From Salinibacterium sp. dk2585 (GTDB lineage: Bacteria; Actinomycetota; Actinomycetes; Actinomycetales; Microbacteriaceae), in the NCBI RefSeq assembly GCF_008001035.1, contig NZ_CP042856.1, positions 2,604,001 to 2,668,000 on the forward strand: a stretch of 64,000 nucleotides of DNA, in the 5' to 3' direction. This document shows, piece after piece, positions 26,958-35,800 of the stretch. Position 1 is the first letter of the stretch. Every line of letters starts with the position of its first letter. A program made the translations under genes and the position numbers. The notes beneath the pieces were generated by a model that saw only the letters and a program-made list of their open reading frames with translations, was not told where the DNA came from and did no database searches.

Positions 26958-27506
26958 TCAGCGCCTGTGTTCGGGTGCGCTCGCTGCGGGATGCTCGAAC
27001 AACGGCGCACCGTGCGGGTCGAGGAATGATGCCCGAATCAGCTCGATCGGTTTGTCTGCGTAGTGGCTGAACTCAACAGCATCCCAAGGCTCAGGATCCT
27101 CAGGAAAGAGCGCTTCAACTTCTCCGTGCAGAACCACCCCCTCCATGGGACCGCGGGGATCGTCATGCGCAGACCGAAGTTCCGCTCCGGGGGCAAGCTC
27201 TTCCGACGGCAGGAACACTGCAGTCAGGTCCAAGCCCCGAGACGAGCGAATGCTCGTCGCGAGCCGCACGGTAAGAAACCTGACCACGTGAACGAGATCA
27301 TGGGTGATCATCCGAAGCTCTTCATCTTCGGACCGCTCCGCGCGAGACACTTCGAACTGGCCGTCTCGCCGACGCACATAGAAACGGATCTCTCCGCCGC
27401 CGTTTGCGATCACGACAGCACCGGAATCACTGATGATGTCGTAACCGGCTTCGGCTGCCCACTCACCCAAATTCGCGGAAACCGCTTCGAGTAGCCCTGC
27501 TTCCAT
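26958..27506 (-). CDS. Imm61-like immunity protein for the TNT toxin
   Basis: A 182-residue cytosolic protein directly after the toxin gene; its ATG shares one base with the toxin TGA (TGATG), so the two are made together. The pattern IRFYVRRRDGQFEVSRAERS followed by EELRMITHDLVHVVRFLTVRLATSIRSSRGL resembles the Imm61 family (tyrosine/aromatic strand, SxR, then a helix ending near the R-S/G-L loop). It would bind the toxin domain in the producer cytoplasm and protect NAD+. The base composition is visibly more AT-rich than the secretion genes, as with the toxin tip. The family call is from memory of the pattern; the role follows mainly from position. Confidence 0.7.
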   Translation of the reverse strand: MEAGLLEAVSANLGEWAAEAGYDIISDSGAVVIANGGGEIRFYVRRRDGQFEVSRAERSEDEELRMITHDLVHVVRFLTVRLATSIRSSRGLDLTAVFLPSEELAPGAELRSAHDDPRGPMEGVVLHGEVEALFPEDPEPWDAVEFSHYADKPIELIRASFLDPHGAPLFEHPAASAPEHRR

Positions 27507-30500
27507 CAGTTGAGCACCTTTCCAAGGAGTCTCTCTACCGGCACCGGCTTACCATTTCGGCCGATGACTCTCACCTGAAGGCCGCCGCCCGGCCTGCCGA
27601 AACCAGGGGCAATCTCCGAGATTTCGATCTTCCACCCCGGAGGGAGTTTGCCGGTCAACGAGTATTCATGGAAAGGCTTCGCGAGGGAGCTCCCGGGCAG
27701 CGCCCGCTGTTCGAACGGCGCCGGCACGCCGTCGACTTGGAGACCCAAATAGTCGCCGTCCGGTGCCCCGATGCGGTCGAGCGACCTACCGTAGTCGCGG
27801 ATGAATGCATCCGCGTCGGAGTACTTGATGCGGGTGCCGCGTTCGACACCATTATTCGGCGGATAGTTGTCCCAATTGTTGCCGGGGAAGACGTATCGTG
27901 ACTCGTAGTCGCCCCTCGTCATAGGAGTGCCATCTGGGTGCCGACCCCACGGAGCACCCGGGTCGGAGATGAGTTTCGAGGTATCAGGATGCCAGTCACT
28001 TTTGGCCGGCATGTTCGCGGTTCCAGACGAACTCATCGGTTCACCATAGTGCAAGTCCTTCGGGGTGATCGGGTTGTCGGCCACCCGCTCCCACCCAGGG
28101 CCGCTGCGTTCACCGGAGTGCACGGGGTCCGTGCCCGCCGCGATTCGATCAGCCAAGGATGGCTGGCCCTGCGCGGGGGTCGCGGCGAAGTTGTTCGAAT
28201 CTGGAGAGTCAGGCGTGCCTGCGCCCTGTGCATCAGCCGGGTCGGCCTTCGGCGGCTCGGGGGCGCTCGGAGCCTCCGGAGTTCCCGCCGACGGCGCCTC
28301 GGGCGTGCCAGGCGTGCCCGTCGAGGGGACCGTCGGAGTGCGGCTGCTGCCCGAGACCGGGTTCGTGAAGTTCACGATCTTCGGGCTCACGGCGGCGACA
28401 CCGGCTGCTCCGGCGGCACCGGCCGCCATCGCTGCCGCATCCTCCGGGTCGAAGCCATCGGGCGACTCCGGCGCATCCGATTCGGGCGCGTTCGAGAACT
28501 CCGCTGGCGGAACGGGGGCGTCAGTGTCGAGCGGCGCGTCTGTGTCGGGGAGATTCGAGAACTCGACCGGGGACACCGGGGCGTCCGAGTCGACGGGAGT
28601 GTCGGACTCGGGTGCGTTCGAAAACTCCGCTGGCGGCACTGGGCCGTCGAGGTCGACCGGCGCGTCCGTGCCCGTCGCATTCGAGAACACGGGGGCGCGA
28701 CCAACCGGTACTGCGCCCGCCGGGGCGTCGGATGCGGTGGGTGCGGCAGGAGCGGCGGGCGCCTCGGGAGCCGTCGGGCTCTCCGGGGCGGGAGCGCTCG
28801 GAGCCTCCGGCGTGCTCGGCGTCGAGGGCACCTCTGGCGAGGCCGGCGCGGAAGGCGCCTCGGGCGTCGACGGCGTACTCGGTGCCTCCGGCGTGGAGGG
28901 GGTGCTCGGAGTCGACGGCGCTTCCGGCGTGCTCGGCGCAGAAGGTGCGTCCGGCGTGCTGGGCGTCGAGGGCGCCGCCGGAGTAGACGGAGCCTCCGGC
29001 GTCGCCGGCGTGGAGGGAGCTTCCGGCGTGCTCGGGGTCGACGGCGCCTCCGGAGTGGACGGCACCTCGGGCGTGGAGGGTGCTTCCGGCGTGCTCGGCG
29101 CCTCCGGCGTCGACGGCACCTCGGGGGTGTTCGGGGCTTCCGGGGACGACGGCGCCTCGGGAGTCGAAGGGGCCTCGGGGGTGGACGGCATGTCCGGCGT
29201 TCCGCCGTTGCCGCCACCATTACCGCCACCACCGCCGCCACCGGGAGTGGGGGCTTCGCCGCCACTCGGCACGTCGACCGAGGGGCCGCCGGCAGGGGCG
29301 CTGCCGCCACCACCGCCGCCGGGCTGGGGTGCGTTGGAGCCGTCGACGTTCACGGGGGACGGCGAGCTGGGGCTCGAGGAGCCACCACCGTTGCCTCCAG
29401 ATGGGGTGGGAGCGTTGACCTCGGGCGTAGTGACCGTGGAGGCGCCGCCTCCTCCGCCCGAGCCGGTGTTGGTCGGAGTGCGGCCGCGACCGCCGAGGGC
29501 GGGCCGCATCACGCCGCCGAGGATGGTGCCGCCGACCATGGCCGAGAGCGGATTGAAGCCGCCCTCCGGCATCGTCAGGCCGAACTCCGTCGTGTAGGAG
29601 ACGAGGCCATCCGTGGCACCTTCGGCTGTGCCCGCAATCACGTTGCGCCCGACGCGGTTGGAACTGCCCGCGACGGCGTTGCCGACAGGGCTGGCGGCAG
29701 TGCCGCCCAGGAAGCTGGCCGCGCCGGCCACCCAGACGCTCTGGCTCTCGTAGTCGGAGTCAAGTGCGCCACGGACGGAGTTGACGCTCGCCTGCACGGC
29801 GATCGTGGCGACAGCGCTCTGCGCGCCCTCGGCGACAGCGCGGAGCAGTCCACGGAGGAACAACTTCTGCGCGGCGACCCAGGTCTTCAGTTTGTTGATC
29901 AGCATCGCGATCTTGACGACCCAGCGAGCGATCGTGGTGCCCGCCTTCGCCATCATCGCAGCCGTGCCGAGGCCGGCCGTGAGGGGGCCGAGCACGAGCC
30001 CGATGCCGATATCGAGCATGATCTCGGCCACCATCTGGCCGACCATCCACATGAGCTCTTCGCGCGTCTTCTCGACGTTCTCAGCGAAGGAGTCGAGCCC
30101 CTGGTGCATCGCATCGGCATTGCCGGAGATGTCGCCGAGGAGGGTGACCACGCGAGTGCGGCAGGCCAGGATGGCCGCCTTCTGTGGGATGTCCATCGAC
30201 TGGACCGCGGTGAAGGAAGAGGAGACTGAGCTCTTCACCTTGTTGAGGTCGGAGCTGAAGGTGTCCCATGCCGTGGCCGCGCTGCGCAGCTTGCCCACGT
30301 TTCCCGTGGGGATGACGACGCCAGCAGCGGCGAGTGCGTCTTCGATGAGTTCCTGGAACTCGCCACCGAATGGGCCGGGCAGGAAGTCGCCGCCGAGGCA
30401 GTTAGGGATCGACCGCGCCGAGTACTCGCCCGGTGCGGTCACCGTGATGCTGCACGACGAGGGGTCCTTGAGGGCGCCGACCATCTCGGCCTGCTTGTAG

Positions 30501-30760
30501 GCGCGGGCCGTGCCGGTGATGGCGGCGTCGAGCGCGCGAAGGACGGTGACCATGCTGGCCGCACCCTCGATCACCTTGGGAGCCTCGGTGTCGTAGAACT
30601 CAGCAAAGTCCTCCGCAGCGTTGTCATCGCCGGCCATGCCGGACGAGCCCGCGAGCGACGAAGTCACCGAGGTGATGTAGGAACGCAGGTCGGATGCGAT
30701 GGAGTGCAGGTCATCGCCGTCGCCGGCGAGAACAGTGGGACTGACCCTCACGTGTGTCAT
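27506..30760 (-). CDS. CpnT-like polymorphic toxin with C-terminal TNT (NAD+ glycohydrolase) domain
   Basis: A 1084-residue predicted type VII substrate. Residues 1-230 are helical and WXG100-like (begins MTHVRVSPTVLAGDGDDLHS). Residues 235-420 hold hydrophobic Gly/Ala-rich segments resembling the CpnT N-terminal channel region. Residues 425-520 are Gly/Pro-rich and 524-670 are dozens of STPEAPS-type repeats. Residues 690-770 have four repeats of about 22 residues (EFSNxPxxDxPxDxDxPVxP). The TNT domain spans about 950-1084. Using the M. tuberculosis TNT residues R757, Y765, R780, H792 and Q822 (from memory), the matching R996, Y1004, R1019 and H1031 have identical spacing, and Q1062 in PGGGLQ is shifted by one. 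TNT hydrolyses NAD+ and kills cells lacking the antitoxin. TAGGAG precedes the ATG by 5 nt. Confidence 0.88.
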   Translation of the reverse strand: MTHVRVSPTVLAGDGDDLHSIASDLRSYITSVTSSLAGSSGMAGDDNAAEDFAEFYDTEAPKVIEGAASMVTVLRALDAAITGTARAYKQAEMVGALKDPSSCSITVTAPGEYSARSIPNCLGGDFLPGPFGGEFQELIEDALAAAGVVIPTGNVGKLRSAATAWDTFSSDLNKVKSSVSSSFTAVQSMDIPQKAAILACRTRVVTLLGDISGNADAMHQGLDSFAENVEKTREELMWMVGQMVAEIMLDIGIGLVLGPLTAGLGTAAMMAKAGTTIARWVVKIAMLINKLKTWVAAQKLFLRGLLRAVAEGAQSAVATIAVQASVNSVRGALDSDYESQSVWVAGAASFLGGTAASPVGNAVAGSSNRVGRNVIAGTAEGATDGLVSYTTEFGLTMPEGGFNPLSAMVGGTILGGVMRPALGGRGRTPTNTGSGGGGGASTVTTPEVNAPTPSGGNGGGSSSPSSPSPVNVDGSNAPQPGGGGGGSAPAGGPSVDVPSGGEAPTPGGGGGGGNGGGNGGTPDMPSTPEAPSTPEAPSSPEAPNTPEVPSTPEAPSTPEAPSTPEVPSTPEAPSTPSTPEAPSTPATPEAPSTPAAPSTPSTPDAPSAPSTPEAPSTPSTPSTPEAPSTPSTPEAPSAPASPEVPSTPSTPEAPSAPAPESPTAPEAPAAPAAPTASDAPAGAVPVGRAPVFSNATGTDAPVDLDGPVPPAEFSNAPESDTPVDSDAPVSPVEFSNLPDTDAPLDTDAPVPPAEFSNAPESDAPESPDGFDPEDAAAMAAGAAGAAGVAAVSPKIVNFTNPVSGSSRTPTVPSTGTPGTPEAPSAGTPEAPSAPEPPKADPADAQGAGTPDSPDSNNFAATPAQGQPSLADRIAAGTDPVHSGERSGPGWERVADNPITPKDLHYGEPMSSSGTANMPAKSDWHPDTSKLISDPGAPWGRHPDGTPMTRGDYESRYVFPGNNWDNYPPNNGVERGTRIKYSDADAFIRDYGRSLDRIGAPDGDYLGLQVDGVPAPFEQRALPGSSLAKPFHEYSLTGKLPPGWKIEISEIAPGFGRPGGGLQVRVIGRNGKPVPVERLLGKVLN

Positions 30761-30768
30761 TTGGTCTC

Positions 30769-31080
30769 CTAGGCCCCGAGTCCGGAACGGATCTTGGACC
30801 AGCTCTCGTCGACGTCGTCGATCGTGCTCTCATACGCCGTCAGCGCCGCCTGGGCGAGCTTCTGCAGCTGCTCGGTCTGCAGGCGAAGGGTCTCGGCGTT
30901 GACCGCCCACATCTCGAAGGTCGAGAGGAACTGGGTCATCGCCGGCCCCTGCCATTCGGCGGGGAGCATGTAGGCGAAACCGCCGGCCCCCTCACGCAGT
31001 GCCCCCGTGTAGGTGATGAGCGAGGTGAGGGTCTCGTTGAGCGACCGCAGCGCCTCGATGTCAACCTTCTGCTCAGCCAT
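30769..31080 (-). CDS. WXG100-like protein (third of three)
   Basis: 103 residues, two long helices around a W43-Q-G45 turn (LPAEWQGPAM). The start ATG 31080 lies inside the 3' end of the preceding WXG gene (8-nt overlap) and 12 nt before the toxin ATG begins on the other side of the stop, so these are tightly coupled. After the second helix the YxxxD/E export signal is imperfect: YESTIDD has its acidic residue one position late. It may be a partner chaperone or heterodimer half for the toxin N-terminus and not an independent substrate (inference). Confidence 0.83.
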   Translation of the reverse strand: MAEQKVDIEALRSLNETLTSLITYTGALREGAGGFAYMLPAEWQGPAMTQFLSTFEMWAVNAETLRLQTEQLQKLAQAALTAYESTIDDVDESWSKIRSGLGA

Positions 31081-31615
31081 CCGTCTCGCCCTCCGCCTTC
31101 TGCGACGCGGCCGAGGCCGTGTTGTTGCTCTTGTTGTCGCCCTGCGACTGCGCCGCGCGGGCCGCGATGCTGCCGCCAGCGATAAAGGAGCCGCCGCTGC
31201 CGCTCGAGGCGAGTTGTGCCTCGCCGCGCGCTTCCTTGACCTCGGCGGCGTAGCGCCGGCCCCCCGCAACGTTCGTCGAGACGCTCGCCGCGCCGCCCAC
31301 GATGCCCTGGTTGACCTGGCGGCGCCCCGTGAAGCCAGACTGCAGGCCCGACTCGTTGGAGGTGTAGCTGGCCTCTGCCGTGCCCAGTTGCACGGCCAGT
31401 GTTGTCAGGGATGCCCGAAGCGTGAGCGCGGATGCGTTCCACACTTCCCACTGCTCAGCGAACTTGTCGGCGTCCTCGCCAACCCAGGAGGCGTCGACGA
31501 CGCCGGAGACGACGCTGGCCGTCTGCTGGACGTGGCTGTCGAAGACGGCGATGACGCCCTGCAGCTGGGCCGCAACCTCACCGAGCGATTGCGCGCGAAC
31601 GCGGAACTGAACCAT
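31073..31615 (-). CDS. WXG100-like protein with long C-terminal tail (second of three)
   Basis: 180 residues. The first 95 form a WXG100 hairpin: W44-V-G46 (ASWVGEDADKF) and, after helix 2, Y84-TSN-E88, the type VII YxxxD/E signal. A further 85 residues are polar, Gly/Ser/Ala-rich and probably disordered, ending SQKAEGETDG. WXG and YxxxE have exactly the same numbering as in the 97-residue protein at 31690, which supports recent common origin. It sits between the small WXG100 gene and the toxin partner; the tail may carry specificity. Confidence 0.83.
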   Translation of the reverse strand: MVQFRVRAQSLGEVAAQLQGVIAVFDSHVQQTASVVSGVVDASWVGEDADKFAEQWEVWNASALTLRASLTTLAVQLGTAEASYTSNESGLQSGFTGRRQVNQGIVGGAASVSTNVAGGRRYAAEVKEARGEAQLASSGSGGSFIAGGSIAARAAQSQGDNKSNNTASAASQKAEGETDG

Positions 31616-31656
31616 GGAATCCCCTGGGGCCGATGGATGAAACTGGGCAGGACGGT

Positions 31657-31681
31657 GCGCAGCCCCTCAGCGGGGCTGCGC
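31657..31681 (-). terminator. Intercistronic hairpin after the first WXG100 gene
   Basis: GCGCAGCCCC at 31657-31666 and GGGGCTGCGC at 31672-31681 form a perfect 10-bp stem with a 5-nt loop, 8 nt after the WXG100 stop and 40 nt before the next start. It has no T tract. It could stabilise or partly terminate the message so that the small WXG100 protein exceeds the toxin genes downstream. Confidence 0.65.
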
Positions 31682-31689
31682 CGGGAGAA

Positions 31690-31983
31690 TCAGCCGCGGA
31701 AGGTGCCCGCGATCGAGTTCTCCGACTCCTCGTAGGAGAGTGAAGCCTGGTTGAGCAGGTCGCTAATGCCGGCGAGGCTCTCCTTGAGCTGCAGGGCGGC
31801 CTGGTCCCACTGGCCGTAGAGCTCGTTGAAGCTCTGCGACGCCGACCCGGACCAGTCGCCGCCGACGAGTCCGTCGACGAGGGCCTTCAGGTTCTGCAGC
31901 TGGGACTCGATCGACTGCGAGCCCGACGAGAGCTGGCTGGCGACGCCGGCAAGCGATTCGGATGTCACACGGATTTCGGCCAC
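31690..31983 (-). CDS. WXG100 family protein, EsxA-like
   Basis: 97 residues, the canonical size. It has helix 1, W44-S-G46 (GGDWSGSASQSF), helix 2, then the secretion signal Y84-EES-E88 near the C-terminus. WXG100 proteins are exported as helical hairpin dimers by the FtsK/EccC motor, here encoded upstream at 32835-37193. It is the first of three WXG genes in the same direction. The start ATG 31983 is preceded by GGAGGTACC. Confidence 0.93.
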   Translation of the reverse strand: MAEIRVTSESLAGVASQLSSGSQSIESQLQNLKALVDGLVGGDWSGSASQSFNELYGQWDQAALQLKESLAGISDLLNQASLSYEESENSIAGTFRG

Positions 31984-32063
31984 GGGTACCTCCAGTTAGC
32001 GAGAGAAAAGCGGGCGGAATCGCCGCCGTGTTTGTGAGAATACCTTGTGCCGTACCCGGGGGC

Positions 32064-32083
32064 CATGGGGAGTACTCCCCATG
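32064..32083. promoter_or_regulatory. Perfect 20-bp palindrome upstream of the WXG100 gene
   Basis: CATGGGGAGTACTCCCCATG lies in the 116-nt gap between the FHA gene stop and the WXG100 start. On the minus strand TATTCT at about 32036-32041 could be a -10 element of an internal promoter. A terminator for the FHA gene is the alternative, but a full dyad with no loop favours an operator. Confidence 0.5.
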
Positions 32084-32099
32084 CCTGTTGGACGGGGGT

Positions 32100-32720
32100 T
32101 CAGCCGGCGGAGATTTCGGCCGAGACATCCCCCAGCCAGATGCGATCGCCCGCGGCGACGGCGACGGCGCGTCCCTCAACGAGCGGGGTGCGGGCGCCCG
32201 CGCGCTCGACCGCGCTCCCGTTGGCCGAACCCATGTCGGTCACGGTCGCGGCGCCGTCGCGCACCGCGAGGGTGAGGTGCACCCGCGAGACCGAACGGGT
32301 CGTGTCCTTGACCTCGACCGCCTGGGCGCCCGAGTTCTGTGCCGCCGACTGCGGCACGCGCCCGATGACGGCCGTGCCCGACACAACGGCGTGGTCGCCC
32401 GTGCTGAAGTGCAGCTTCACGGCCGTCAGCGGCTGCGGGGCGGATGTCGCTGGCGCGGCCACGGGCGCGGACTCCGCTGGGGCGGCCGGGGTTGGTGCCA
32501 CCGGCTCGGGGGCACCACCGATGGGCGGAGGCAGCGTCACGGGCGTGTTCGGCGCAGCGGGACGGCTCGGGGCTGCGGGCGTCGGGGCACCCGTCGCAGT
32601 CGGCTGCTGGATGCCGGAGGGCACGGGCGGGTATGCGCCCGCGACGAGCTGCCCGCACGACAGGCAGAACATGCTGTTCGGGCGCAGTTCGCTGTCACAG
32701 TAAGCGCAGCGAGCCGACAT
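32100..32720 (-). CDS. Zinc-ribbon/FHA domain protein of the type VII locus
   Basis: 206 residues. The N-terminal zinc ribbon has CAYC and CLSC at residues 5-8 and 19-22. A Pro/Ala-rich linker spans about 28-95. A forkhead-associated domain follows with IGRVPQS, the phosphothreonine-reading SVSRVHLTL and TDMGSANGSAVE, ending IWLGDVSAEISAG. FHA domains bind phosphothreonine, which suggests control by a Ser/Thr kinase encoded outside the window. It lies between the EccC-like ATPase and the WXG100 substrates, so it probably regulates or scaffolds the secretion machine. Confidence 0.88.
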   Translation of the reverse strand: MSARCAYCDSELRPNSMFCLSCGQLVAGAYPPVPSGIQQPTATGAPTPAAPSRPAAPNTPVTLPPPIGGAPEPVAPTPAAPAESAPVAAPATSAPQPLTAVKLHFSTGDHAVVSGTAVIGRVPQSAAQNSGAQAVEVKDTTRSVSRVHLTLAVRDGAATVTDMGSANGSAVERAGARTPLVEGRAVAVAAGDRIWLGDVSAEISAG

Positions 32721-32834
32721 CAGCAGAAACCCCTCGATCGATTTCGCGCGTGCCCGGCGCGGGGCCGTGGTGCGCGTGGAACAAGCAAAGTCTAGTTACC
32801 GTCGGCCCAGACGACACTCGGGGCGACCGAGCCT

Positions 32835-35800
32835 CTACTGTCGCACATCGGGAACCTGCACGGGCATCCAGCCGCCGTCTCGCAGCAGCACGCCGCCACC
32901 TGGCGTCTGCGAGCCGAGCATGTAGCGCGGGATCTGCGTGCCGAAGAGCTGAGCCCCCACCATGGCGTTGGTGGGCGAGAGCACGATGCCGTGTCGCGCC
33001 TTCTTGGCCGCGACGATCGCGCCCCCGAAGAGCGTCGAGGCGGCATCCGCGTCGACACCGACGCAGAAGGTCGAGAGCGACGCGACGCCCGTGATCGCCT
33101 GCTCGAGCGGCGACTGCTTGAGCATTTCGGCATCGTCGACGAGCACGCTCACCGTGCCGCCGCCGGCCGCCTGCGCGACCGAGGAGACGAGGTCCATCAA
33201 CTGCTGCGCATCCGTGTCGGGCGCCCGCACGATCTCGAGCGAGTGACCCGTCGCGACCTCCGTCAGCACGGAGTCGCGCGGCGCGACCACGACGACCGGC
33301 CGCTTCGACCACGCAAGCTGGTGCGCGATCGCGGCGAGGGCGCGCGAGCGACCGGAGCCACGACCGCCAGCGACGATGAAGCCGCCGACATCTGGCCAGT
33401 CGAGCGTGATGCGCGAGAGCTCGTCACCACCCACCGCGACGACGGGCGTCGGCTGCGAGCATCCGGATGCCAGCGGCAGCGCGTATGACGCCGAGAGCGC
33501 GATGTAGGTCGGCAGCGGGTCGACCCGGAACGGCCGCGGCAGGTCCGCGAGCTGCGGGAAGGCGTCGAAGTGGTCGCGCACGTGCTCGACGATCGAACGG
33601 AACGCCGCCGTCTGTGCCTCACCGCTCGTGTCGCGGCTGATGACGGCGAGCTGCGCCTCGGTGCCCGTCGCGCCGAACATGACGCGGCCGGGCGGCAGGT
33701 CGGCGGGTACGTCGCGGATCATGACGCCCGCCGCGCGGTAGTCATTGAAGTCGCGCATGGGCGTGATGTAGCGGGTATCGATAAAGCTCGCAATCTTGTC
33801 GCCCGTGACGCTGCGGTCGGCCGTGATGAGCACACGGATGCCCACGGCCGGGCCCTCGCGCAACACCCGCATCATCTGGTCACGAAACGCGACGAGCTGG
33901 TCTGCATCCAGCGTCGAGGCGAGCCGCTCCCACCCGTCGACCGCAAGGATCGCGTAGGGCAGGGCATCCGCCGGATCGGCGACCCGCCGCTGCTCCGTGA
34001 TGTTCGCAACGCCCGCGCGGGAGAGGAGACCCTGCCTGCGTGCGAGCTCGTCGAGCATCCGCTGCATGAGGCGGGGCAGGCGCTCCCCGTCGAGCGGCGT
34101 CACGACGGCACCGCAGTGCGGGGCGTCGGCGAGCGGCAGGAGCGCGCCGTTGCCGTAGTCGGCCGCGTAGAGGTGCAGCTCGGCAGGAGTGAAGCGCTGC
34201 ACGGCCTGCGCCAGGAGGGTGCGGAGCGCCGTCGTGCGACCCGAGAGGGCACCGCCAAGGAAGAGGAGGTGGGAGTCTTCGACGAGGTTCCAGCCGAGCA
34301 TCCGCTGCTTCTGCTCGCCCGGCACGTCTTCAAGGCCCAGCACGAGGGTGTTGTCGGGAATCTCAGCCTGCGTGAAGCGGTCGAGCGTGAGGAGCGAGGG
34401 CAACGGGAGCAGCCACGGCGAAGGGTTGCGCGGGATGCCCATCTTCTGCGTCGCGGCGCTGACCAGGTTGACGAGGGCGCGCAGGTCGGTGTCGTCCTGG
34501 TCGGCACGCACGCTCTGGCCCGCCGAGTTGCTCGGGAACTTGGGCGGCATGCCAAGGGTCGTCCAGTCGATGGGAGCCTTTGGCGGGAGCACGGATGCCG
34601 TGCGCTGCACGCCCAGGCGCACGCCGGCAACGCGGGCCGTCTGGAATGCGACAGGTGCCGAGCTGGGCCCCGTGCGCACGTAGCCGCGGCCAGGAGTGTT
34701 CGCGCCGATGAGCGCGGCCTCGGCCGAACCCAGCACGTCGTTCGAGTCCCCACGATCGGTCACGCGAAGGGCCACGCGCAGGTTGATGTTGGACTGCATC
34801 TCGGGCGTGATGACGCCCGAAGGGCGCTGCGTCGCGAGCACAAGGTTGACGCCGAGCGAGCGGCCAACGCGGGCGATGCGCACGAGGCCGTTGATGAAGT
34901 CGGGGAGCTCGGTCTTCAGCTCGGCGAACTCGTCGATCACGATCATGAGGCGGGCGAGGCCGTGGCGGGCCGCGGCATCCGCATCCTTGGACCAGGCCGC
35001 GTCGACATCCTTCGCCGCCAACTCGCGCAGCACGCGCTCGCGGCGCTTGAGCTCCGCGTCGAGGGAGGCGAGGGCGCGCTCCGTCTCGCGGGCGTCGAGG
35101 TTCGTGACCATGCCGACCGTGTGCGGAAGGCGCTCGCAATCGGCGAAGGCCGAGCCGCCCTTGTAGTCGACGAGCACAAAGTTGAGCGCATCCGGCCGGT
35201 TCGCCATTGCGAGCGAGATGACGAGCGCCTGCAGGAACTCCGACTTGCCCGAGCCCGTCGTTCCGGCGACGAGGGCGTGCGGGCCGTCCTGCGCGATGTC
35301 GAGTGCGAACTCACCATCCGCACTCGCGCCGACGACGACAAAGCTGTTGCGCGGGTTGGTGCTCCACCGCGAGATGAGCGCGTCGGGGTCGTCGAGGTCG
35401 ACGCCGAGGAGCTCCGTGTAGCGCACGCTCGTCGGCAGCATCCCCTCGTCGCCGACCCCGCTGACGTGCTGGATCGAGCAGAGGCTGCGGGCGATCGACT
35501 CCGCGCGCGCGGTCGAGAGGCCGTCGAGCAGCACGGTCGGGTAGTAGGCGTCGTCCGTCTCGAAACGGGCGACAGAGCGGTCGGCCTCATCGACCGCGAT
35601 GACGGTGCGGCACTCCTCGGGGAGGCGGGAACGGTCGGTGTCGAGCGCGATGACATGGATGCCGAACCGCGGCCCCTTGTCGAGCAGGTTCACCATGCCC
35701 GGCAGCATGCGGTAGCGGCGGGCGCCGTCGATCACGACGATGAGCTGCTCGTCGAAGATGCCGCCCTTGCCGCCCGTCGCACGCATCCGTGCTTCCAGCA

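Noticed and set aside
28250-29200. CRISPR-like array
   Set aside because: The repeats are in-frame codons for Pro/Thr/Ser/Glu with no constant repeat-spacer lengths and no cas genes nearby.
28065-29597. A collagen-like GASGVxGASGV repeat protein on the plus strand
   Set aside because: It is the complement of the STPEAPS repeat linker of the toxin; the sense protein has N- and C-terminal domains and a ribosome binding site.
27938-30229. A 763-codon Arg-rich plus-strand frame
   Set aside because: Another shadow of the toxin gene, without homology or start signals.
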